From: Aegilops tauschii subsp. strangulata
Taxonomy: Eukaryota; Streptophyta; Magnoliopsida; Poales; Poaceae
NCBI RefSeq assembly: GCF_002575655.3
Contig: NC_053040.3
Coordinates: forward strand, 359,040,267-359,104,266
DNA: 64,000 nt
Direction of reading: 5' to 3'
Below the pieces are notes generated by a model. That model was not told the origin of the DNA. It ran no database searches and was given only the letters and a program-made list of their open reading frames with translations. Made by a program: the position numbers and the translations under genes. Position 1 is the stretch's first letter; every line of letters starts with the position of its first letter. This document shows positions 55,873 through 64,000 of the stretch, piece after piece.

Positions 55873-57303
55873 CTATGGCCAGCCTCGACGCGGAGCAGTC
55901 GCGTGCACCGGGAAGCGGCGCTCTCTTGGTCGTCGCGCCGCTTCAAAGCCTGCGCCAGTGAGAGGTCGCCTCCGCTCTGGCCGGGCATTAATGCGGCACT
56001 GGCGCTCCAGGGCGACGCTGACCGTTTCACGCAGGAAGCGCGCACTGGCAAGGGAGTATAGGTTTTGAACCGTTTTAGGTGTAGTACTGGTAGTTTGCAA
56101 AACTACTCAATTATTGCACTCAGTTTCCTAAGAAATTGTGGTAAAAAATGTTACTCCACAGCCCGCTTCCCTTCTCCTTCCTCTTCCACCGCCCGCGCAC
56201 GTCCGTGGGAAGCGACCGGTCAACCCTTATATAGGAGTGCTAGCACAAAAAGATGCATGCATGACCACTAAAATTTCCAGATTAAAGCACCGCTCCGGCG
56301 GGAGTATGGTGTATGTTGTTACCTTCGGCCGGGCCATGGCTACCGGGCGATGGCGACAAGAGAAGAGGCGGCGGGAGGGGAATGAATGCAGCTACTGTTT
56401 GGGTTTTGCGTCCGGCTTAAATAAATGTGCAGCATCACGTGTACCCGCGGGTGCACAAATTATAACATACGTGTCTGCTTAACTGGGCGTCACGTAACTG
56501 GTGTGTGTGTGTGAGTGATTCTGAGAGACAGAGTGCGTGTGTGCGACTCTACTCTTCGGACATGTACTCAACCTTTTGCATCGGGATATAAGTATAATGG
56601 TATTTACTTTAGCTAGTGATTTACGTGGCCATGTTAACGTGGTTGTGTAAAAAAATGTCACTTCCTTCTCGTGATTTGCATTATATAATTACAAGCAAGA
56701 TGCTCGTGCATTGCACGGAACATCAATATGCATTTTTTTGCAAAACACCTGTTGTGATTTACCCATGCAGGAGTAATCCCATGTGTAAAAACTAATGATA
56801 TTTCAAGAATTTTATCGGAAAACTGGTATCTCGAGAATGTCATCGAAAAAATGAAAGATGAGAGATAAGGTGAGGAGGAGTGGAGCGTGGTGGTGACTGG
56901 TGGTCGGAATGGGCGGAGGCATGGGGATGGACGGCGCCGGCAGGCGGCAGCGGCCACCATGCTAGATTGTTCCAGAGACTTTCTTTTTTAATTGCTCAGC
57001 AATGAGGTTGTGGGAGATAAGGATGTGGAGAGAGGTGCGGGTATATTTTGTAAAATTATCATAGTTTGCTTTCTATCCGTCACATATAGATCAGACGGTC
57101 TATATTACAAGATGGCAGGCACACCATCATCACCAACTCGGTTTTTTATAAGGGTACAGATGATAAGTTTGCTAACTACTAAAGTAAAGTGGAATTTATC
57201 CATGTTATACAAGTAAATTAAGGTGATTGTTTATCATACGGGTAAGGTTGGATGAAGGGTGGTAGGAACAAATGCTCCGCCTAGAGCATGTGTGCGTGAG
57301 ATG
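55873..57303. other. intergenic
   Basis: GC-rich at 55880-56060 and AT-rich afterwards. Short open frames occur in both directions, but none has a recognisable domain or splice support. No gene is claimed. Confidence 0.4.
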
Positions 57304-57497
57304 GACTCCTAGTGTGTGTGTGTGTGTGTGTGTGGGTGTGTGTGTGAGAGAGAGAGATGGAGTCTTAGTGTGTGTGTGTGTGTGCGCATGTTGTGTGTGA
57401 TGGAGTCTTAGTGTGTGTGTGTGTGTGTTTGTGCGTGTGTGGGTGGGTGGGTGGGTGGGTGCATGCGTGTGTGTGTGTGTGTGTTTGTGTGTGTGTG
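57304..57497. repeat. GT microsatellite cluster
   Basis: Four GT runs are separated by ATGGAGTC(T/C)TAGTGTG-like spacers (57301, 57358, 57399 and on), so the cluster is itself a tandem repeat of a spacer plus a GT run. Confidence 0.9.
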
Positions 57498-58900
57498 TCG
57501 CGGGGTCCTCGGTGGCGGATGTAATTTAAGTGTGCACGGATTCATCACAGAGAGGTGACGTGTATGGCAAAGGCCACCAACGATGGGGTGCGAGAGAGAA
57601 AATTCCCGTAGAGAGGAAAGAGAAGGTGTGTGCGCGTGAGAGGAGTCGACATCGAGAGAACGTGTTTGTTCGAGAGACACCGAGGAAGACTACTATATAT
57701 CGATGGTGCATGTAGGCGGGAATTAAACGAAGGGATGGTCTTATTGGTTTCGGGGATATAGGGGAAGAGTGAGAGGGGGTAGCAAGAAGGAATTGTTAAG
57801 TGTGAGTGTGTGTTTTACCCATCCAGACGGAAGTTATGTGCACGCAAGAAGAGAACGATTTGATGTGGCGTTAGGGTTGAGAGTAATTGACTACGTATCG
57901 AGACATAGAGACCTTGAACGTGCATGTGTGAGAGGTATACATGTATACGTGGGATGTGTGTGTGTGCGCGCGCGCATGATCGAGATAAAAGAAAGATGAC
58001 ATAAGTCATAAGATCAACGACATGGGAGAGACGGATTGGTATGACAATATGCATGCATGTGAGAATGCAGGGAAGAAGGCCCGAAAATTGAGCATGTGTT
58101 TTTATCTTTAAGAGATAGTGGCGTGGGCTGGAGCATGCATCTATGGCGAGCAGAGGGAGTGAGGCACAACGATTGTGCAAAAGAGATCAACCTATAAATG
58201 AAAGAAGGTTGATGGAGAAACAGATAAATAGAAAGATAAAGATGCTAGCTAGTGTGCGTTAGAGATAGGAGTCGAGTGGTTCAGAAGGCTGAGTTATGTG
58301 TGTGGGTGTGAGAGAGATGAAGAAAGGGTGCATGTGGCTCACATACAAACAAATATCGGAGAGAAATGAGATCCCGAGAGACAGAGTTTTGTGTCTGCGA
58401 GAGAGAAAGATATTTCACAACGAGAGTGATAGCTAGAGAGACATATGAGGGAATGCAAGATATCTCTAGGGAGAGAGAGTGTGTGTGAGCGACATACAAG
58501 AGAACAGTGGAGAAATATGAGACCCTGTGAGACAGAGTTTGTGTTTGTGTGTGAGAAAGAGATATTTAAGAGGAAGAGTCTAGGTTCTCATACCTAAGGA
58601 GCGAAAGACATCTCTGTATGAGGGGTGTGCGAGTGGTACACAGGGGAAAGTAGAGAGAAATGAGACCCCGGGAGACAAAGTTTTGTGTTTGTGTGAGAGA
58701 AAGAGATTCCACATGGGGAATCATAGTTAGAGACACATAGCAGGGAGCGAGATATACTTAGAGAGAGATAGAGTGATTAAGGTCGAGGGAGAGAGTACCG
58801 TCAGTGTGTTACGAAGATAAAAGATCATTGTCGACATACATGTAGCATGAGAGATACCCCGAGAGACGATGAACGCATATAGGTCTAGAGAGATAGTCCT
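57498..58900 (+). repeat. purine-rich GAGA tract with about 150-bp degenerate repeats
   Basis: For about 1.4 kb the plus strand is very rich in GAGA and GA-type words and poor in C. At 58377, 58529 and 58672 a common block (GAGACAGAGTTTTGTGT and variants, then GAGAAAGA.AT) shows a period of about 143-152. No coding signal or known element was recognised. Confidence 0.7.
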
Positions 58901-59649
58901 ATATAAGCATGAGTGATAGTTATATGAGACGAATATCTGGATTTAATGGGATTCAAATATTTAAACTGGAGATCACGACATCGATAATATCATAATGCAA
59001 ATTGGTGTATCAAACATGCATATTCATTTGAATTTAGGGACACGTGTAATGTTATATAGTTTATCAATATTGGTGATCCATAGATTCTTTAATTAGAAAC
59101 AATGCATGGTTTATATGCAATTAATGTCTAAACGGGATTACACTATATGTTGCATGTGTGAAACACATTATACATGTTTGAGAAGTAAAAAAACGCATGA
59201 AACACACATTAATTGGAGAGAGTTAGCGAGGAATGCATACATTGGATTTCAACATAAAGTGGTTTCAAATATTTGAAAATCCAAATTGATGGATACAACC
59301 TTATGAATATGAGATCATGCCATTTGTAAACCATATTTATGTATAAAGGGTGTTGTGCTTTTCAAAGTATATATAAAAAATGATGTATATAGAATTTTAT
59401 TCCAATCGAAAATGGATCCCGCCCGAAAAAAAACAGAATACAAACGGGATTCGAATTGAGTTGGCACGGTAAACGTGCACTCTGCAAAATTTGAACGAAG
59501 CGGGGAAAGTCGCAGTAACCGCCCGATACCAAAATCTGCGAGATGGAAATTACTACTGCCTATCCCTACCATGCAAAGCCTGTCTGCTCGATTTCTATAG
59601 GTTTCGATAGGGGTAGGTTTGTAATTTCACTCAAACGTGACATAATCGC
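58901..59649. other. AT-rich intergenic
   Basis: Contains TTCAAATATTT-type words (58945, 59266). No gene is seen. Confidence 0.4.
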
Positions 59650-59960
59650 CTCTCACCCGGATTCATACACGGTGGGAGCCAAAACACAGTGTGTCCTCGG
59701 CCGAAATCGACTCCCTCCCCGGTTCATACACGGTGGGCGCCAAAAACAAACTCTCGTCGGCAAATATTCGGTGTATGCGAGATTACCGTCCTATCCCCAA
59801 CCGACTAATATTGCTGTGATGTAGGAAATTTGAAACAGGGGCTAAGTTTGTAAATTTCCTCGCATTTGAGACAAGCGCGCCCTGAAGACATGGTTCCCCC
59901 CTTCCTCTCTACCTCCATTTCCCCATTCGTACTCTGTGGGCGCCAAAACACCCTCTCCAC
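59650..59960. repeat. short repeats with GGTGGGCGCCAAAA
   Basis: CCGGATTCATACACGGTGGG (59657) and CCGGTTCATACACGGTGGGC (59718) are near-identical, and a weaker third copy (CCATTCGTACTCTGTGGGCG) starts at about 59923. Each is followed by GCCAAAA. Confidence 0.75.
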
Positions 59961-60330
59961 CCCAGCCTCCTTCGTCCGCCACCCCATCCACCGCCGTCCT
60001 CCTGCACCATGCCAAAGCTGATACCCCGACGCCGCCGTCCATTACAAGAGATCGACCTCTCTCATCCACGGCTTCGGACCGGGATCCTTGCATCCCGTCC
60101 TCTCGCTTCATCCCCGCCATCGTCCACCTTGCTGGCGCCGCTCCTACGACTGTCTCGTCCACCGCGCCCTGCCGCCACCGTCTACCCTCCTAGATCTGCT
60201 TCCACGCCGCCGACAGCCATCGCTACCACAGCACCGTCAAATCCTCAGCAGATGCATACACGGCGCCGCACCAGAGGCGGTACTCTTTCGTATCTGCTAA
60301 ACTTATTTATCGCAGCAAGAAAATAGATCG
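59961..60330 (+). other. possible Pro/Ser-rich first exon, unknown
   Basis: A C-rich stretch open from 60009 (MPKLIPRRRRPLQEIDLSHP) to a region near 60280 where splice-like sequence appears. Composition is that of a grass 5' leader or first exon. It could belong to the gene at 61717, which lies downstream in the same orientation, but no junction could be shown. Confidence 0.22.
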
Positions 60331-61185
60331 CCACTGCTTTACTCTGATTTCTTGTCCATCACTTACTTGCTAGTTGAAAGCAAACATTGGTTGCGAAGTT
60401 GCCTTTGTCCGGCTTGCACCTTCAGATCCGCCATGGCACGCTCAAGACTATACTCCCAATGCTTATGGTTTTCCCCTTTTATATTCCACACTAGTTAAAT
60501 CACAGTAGACTAAATTTCAAAATTGGGTCAGTCGATTTTTCAGAGTTCGCCGGAGTTCGCCAGTGTGAACGAAGGGGCTCGGGTGGGGACGATGGTTGTG
60601 TGGGGGGTGGTGGGGCCTCGCCCAACGAAGAAAACTCGACGCGGGTGGGGGCGGGGGTGGGGGTGTGGGTGGCAGAGGAACACAGGCGGTGGGGGCCGGT
60701 GGTCCGGCCGGTGGCCCGTGCGGTGTTCTGTATTGGAAGAATCAGAGACGAGGAAGAAGAAGGGTTAGGAGACGTAGGATCTTCATCCAACCGCCTGAAA
60801 TGGTCGACTGACCCAAATGACTAAAGTCACGTGACTTGCATGCAGACATGCCTTTATATTCAGTACCATCATCGTACCTGCTTAGCACTACTCCTGAATC
60901 CATCAAGCTAAACAACGTGCCACTCATAATTCCAAACTTGTTGCTCAAGTAGGAATCTGATATGATGCTGATATTACTAAAACAGATAACATTTAATTGG
61001 TCAGCTAATGTTCCTACTTTACTTTCGAAAAAGCATGTGCACAACATATAGAGGGACAGCAGGGAGTGGCTTTCTTAATGCGCTCTAGTTCATCATGTGT
61101 GGGCACTGTGCAACGAACATTTTATTATCCAAAATCTGCTTGCTCTTCTTTAGCATGTTCCTCTTCCGTTCTTCTTTAATAAGTA
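60331..61185. other. intergenic or intron
   Basis: A G-rich block lies at 60590-60700. TGCTTATGGTTTTCCCCTTT (60459) resembles TGCTTACGGTTTTCCCGTTA (61687), suggesting an old local duplication. No gene is seen. Confidence 0.35.
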
Positions 61186-61344
61186 CTCTCTCCGTTCCTA
61201 AATACAAGTCTTTTTATAGATTCCACCATGGACTACATATGGAGCAAAAATAGTGAATCTACACTCTAAAATGTATCTGGATACATCTGTATGTGATCCA
61301 TTGTGGAAATCTCTACCAAGGCTTATATTTTGGAATGGAGGGAG
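61186..61344. mobile_element. Stowaway MITE
   Basis: Inverted ends CTCTCTCCGTTCCTAAATAC and TATTTTGGAATGGAGGGAG, with TA at 61184-61185 and 61345-61346. The length is 159 bp. Confidence 0.9.
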
Positions 61345-61716
61345 TATGATAGTAGTACAGTATGTTCCTTGTAGTGAAGATGAGCAGGGACATTTGCAGT
61401 GTAGAGGTCTATACGGTCTGTTGTGATGGACACTTTGAACTCTTCGGGCCTCTTTGATTCGTAGGATTTTGTAAACATGGGAATAGGATTTGTAGTGGCC
61501 CGCCCACTTGAATCCTATAAGAATAGCAAGGAAATGCGGGGAGATGTGTCGCCTTTGAGAGTTACACTGATATTAACAGTACCGCACCTTCAGTTGAAGA
61601 GAGCTGGTATCCGAAGCCTTTCTAGCCGTACCGGCAACACTAGCACATATATTCCAGCAAGTTCCACTTTGCTGATTTTACTCTGATGCTTACGGTTTTC
61701 CCGTTATATCTACACT

Positions 61717-62557
61717 GTGATCTATGTAGCTGCTTTGTGTCGCACTAGCAGCAGTCCACTCTTGAAGCTAAACACTGCAATGACTTACAAAATTGGCACC
61801 AAGGCATTGAGTGCCATTCTGGATGCAATGAAACTCATGCGCTCCCCACCTGTTGATTCTTGTTCAGAATATGATCCTAATGACTATTCTAACCTCGAGG
61901 AGAGCAAAGGCAGATGGCCTGTCCTGTTCACCCATCAAGGTGCCTGTTCTAATTTGGCAAGGTTTTATTGAGTGCGCGTATCTTGCATATGTTGTCTTGC
62001 ATTTCTTCTACTTTGTTGCACCGCCATCTGCTTAGTTTACTCATCATATATGTCGAGATGCCATGCCCATCCATTATCAATACATATTCCATCTGTCATC
62101 ATACCATGTTTTTCCACTCAAATGTTGTTCTTGCGCATCAGACATAAAAAAGGAAGAGGGTGGTTACCGAACCTGAAGGAGCACCAGCAAAGTCCTTGAA
62201 AAACGTGGTTGTGCCAGAGAAATCAGACAGCACCCCACTTATATTGGTTGTACAACCAGTAACACAAAACGTAGGACCGACTCCAGCAGACTGTACCCAT
62301 ACTTCACTGGCCACACCACTAGCCCCACCACATAGGACCTGCACTCCAGCAAAAGTTATGCCGATTTCAGTTGCCATAGCACCAGCCGTACCACAGAAAA
62401 ATCCCACTCCAGCAAAAAGTACAGCAAGTCCACAGGCTGAAGACCTATCCCAACTGCAGAGACGACCAATTCCTGCAGATTGGAAACCCATTCTAGTTAT
62501 TCCCAGTTTAAAAGACAATGCTTTCAATGTTGTTAGGGACTACGTGCATATATTCCC
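61717..62557 (+). pseudogene. unknown gene cut off by a Copia LTR
   Basis: An open stretch from 61717 includes the ATG at 61780 (MTYKIGTKALSAILDAMKLM, then RSPPVDSCSEYDPNDYSNLE) and reaches a donor at 61940 (CAAG|GTGCC, phase 1). An acceptor at 62141 (ATCAG|ACATAA) opens the next exon. Its downstream frame (KRVVTEPEGAPAKSLKNVVV, then a Pro/Val/Ala-rich linker and PIPADWKPILVIPSLKDNAF) connects only if the run of six A at 62146-62151 has one base too many. The text stops at YVHIF at 62557, where the LTR begins. No domain is recognised. The LTR cut and the A-tract shift both disable it. Confidence 0.55.
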
Positions 62558-64000
62558 TGAAAGGAAATATGCCCTAGAGGCAATAATAAAGTTATTATTT
62601 ATTTCCTTATATCATGATAAATGTTTATTATTCATGCTAGAATTGTATTAACCGGAAACTTGATACATGTGTGAATACATAGACAAACAGAGTGTCACTA
62701 GTATGCCTCTACTTGACTAGCTCGTTGATCAAAGATGGTTATGTTTCCTAGCCATTGACATGAGTTGTCATTTGATTAACGAGATCACATCATTAGGAGA
62801 ATGATGTGATTGACTTGACCCATTCCGTTAGCTTAGCACTCGATCGTTTAGTATGTTGCTATTGCTTTCTTCATGACTTATACATGTTCCTATGACTATG
62901 AGATTATGCAACTCCCGTTTACCGGAGGAACACTTTGTGTGCTACCAAACGTCACAACGTAACTGGGTGATTATAAAGGTGCTCTACAGGTGTCTCCAAA
63001 GGTACTTGTTGGGTTGGCGTATTTCGAGATTAGGATTTGTCACTCCGATTGTCGGAGAGGTATTTCTGGGCCCACTCGGTAATGCACATCACTATAAGCC
63101 TTGCAAGCATTGTAACTAATGAGTTAGTTGCGGGATGATGTATTACGGAACGAGTAAAGAGACTTGCCGGTAACAAGATTGAATTAGGTATTGAGATACC
63201 GACGATCGAATCTCGGGCAAGTAACATACCGATGACAAAGGGAACAACGTATGTTGTTATGCGGTCAGACCGATAAAGATCTTCGTAGAATATGTGGGAG
63301 CCAATATGAGCATCCAGGTTCCGCTATTGGTTATTGACCGGAGAGGTGTCTCGGTCATGTCTACATAGTTCTCAAACCCGTAGGGTCCGCACGCTTAACG
63401 TTACGATGACGGTTATATTATGAGTTTATGTGTTTTGATGTACCGAAGGAGTTCGGAGTCCCGGATGAGATCGGGGACATGACGAGTAGTCTCGAAATGG
63501 CCGAGACGTAAAGATCGATATATTGGACGACTATATTCGGACTTCGGAAAGGTTCCGAGTGATTCGGGTATTTTTCGGAAAACCGTAGAGTTACGGGAAT
63601 TCGTATTGGGCCTTAATGGGCCATACGGGAAAGGAGAGAAAGGCCCCAAAGGGTGGCCACACCCCTCCCCATGGACTAGTCCGAATTGGACTAGGGAGGG
63701 GGGGCGCCCCCTTCCTTCTTTCTCCTTCTCCCTTCCCTTCTCCTATTCCAACAAGGATTGGCGCGCCCTCCTCCTTGGCCGGCGGCCTCCCCCTTGCTCC
63801 TTTATATACGGCGGCAGGGGGGCACCCCATAGACAACAATTCATCAACGATCTTTTAGCCGTGTGCGGTGCCCCCTCCACCATATTACACCTCGATAATA
63901 TCGTAGCGGAGCTTAGGCGAAGCCCTGCGTCGGTAGAACATCATCATCGTCACCACGCCGTCGTGCTGACGAAACTCTCCCTTAACACTCGGCTGGATCG
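62558..64000 (+). mobile_element. Copia LTR (Angela/BARE/WIS type), cut by window end
   Basis: Starts TGAAAGGAAATATGCCCTAG at 62558 and follows the Copia LTR order known from wheat: GAGGCAATAATAAAG, CTTGACTAGCTCGTTGATCA, CATCATTAGGAGAATGATGT, a later CTCGGGCAAGTAACATACCG, and a TATA box near 63803. The sequence runs to the window end without a closing CA terminus, so the interior is outside. TTCCC (62553-62557) may be the target duplication. Open frames inside are chance. Confidence 0.88.
63803..63808 (+). promoter_or_regulatory. TATA box of the Copia LTR
   Basis: GCTCCTTTATATACGGCGGC is at the usual place of the Copia promoter, ahead of the transcribed part of the LTR. Confidence 0.7.

Noticed and set aside
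57769..57999. 76-codon frame in the purine-rich stretch
   Set aside because: Composition follows the GAGA bias of the plus strand and no domain is visible.
63591..63858. Pro/Gly-rich open frames in both strands near the right edge
   Set aside because: They are inside the Copia LTR just upstream of its TATA box.

Overview
The window looks like a large grass genome, most likely wheat or a close Triticeae relative. It has a Gypsy long terminal repeat (LTR) of the Sabrina/Fatima type at the left edge and a Copia LTR of the Angela/BARE/WIS type at the right edge. In between are several CACTA transposons with the wheat-type CACTACAAAAAAA or CACTAGTAGAAAA ends, many Stowaway and Harbinger miniature elements, tandem satellites, and short decaying genes with plant-style GT..AG introns. 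No prokaryotic features, rRNA, tRNA or CRISPR arrays were seen. Names rest on family knowledge and by-eye translation only; no database search was run.

Layout, left to right. 1-1.3 kb: Gypsy LTR end. 2.1-4.2 kb: broken F-box/DUF295 gene. 5.0-5.9 kb: an intact DUF4283-like reading frame, the only clean uninterrupted CDS in the window. 7.0-10.5 kb: one end of a CACTA element (called A). 10.59-22.56 kb: a complete CACTA element (called C) with matching 3-bp target duplications, carrying a small membrane-protein ORF, a TNP2-type transposase, and a second gene that ends in a Ulp1-like cysteine protease domain. 22.8-24.9 kb: a minus-strand gene that appears to join a B3-like exon to an F-box/LRR/FBD body. 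25.8-26.8 kb: an unknown acidic gene. 27.7-32.8 kb: a satellite array split by a 3.6-kb solo LTR. 33.5-37.2 kb: a B3-like gene with a repeated KGKEPIC segment, followed by the right end of another CACTA-type element. 37.2-38.3 kb: about 500-bp tandem repeats. 38.5-41.1 kb: an Ala/Glu-rich coiled-coil gene and a GRF zinc-finger gene, both broken.

41.4-45.5 kb: a second end (B) of the same CACTA family as A, facing the other way. 45.8-46.4 kb: a broken 3'-5' exonuclease-like gene. 46.9-48.7 kb: 79-bp and 39-bp tandem repeats. 50.9-51.3 kb: a broken orphan gene with its own TATA box. 53.4-54.3 kb: a SINA-like RING/SIAH E3 ligase gene with a frameshift. 57.3-58.9 kb: a GT-repeat cluster followed by a strikingly purine-rich strand. 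61.7-62.56 kb: an unknown gene cut off by the Copia LTR that fills 62.56-64 kb.

Almost every gene carries one or a few small lesions but keeps recognisable exon structure, so this looks like accessory sequence in early decay. The most unusual structures are CACTA element C (two regulatory arrays each leading into a TATA box, a membrane-protein ORF, and a long purine/pyrimidine hairpin), the apparent B3/F-box fusion, and the outward-facing pair of CACTA ends.
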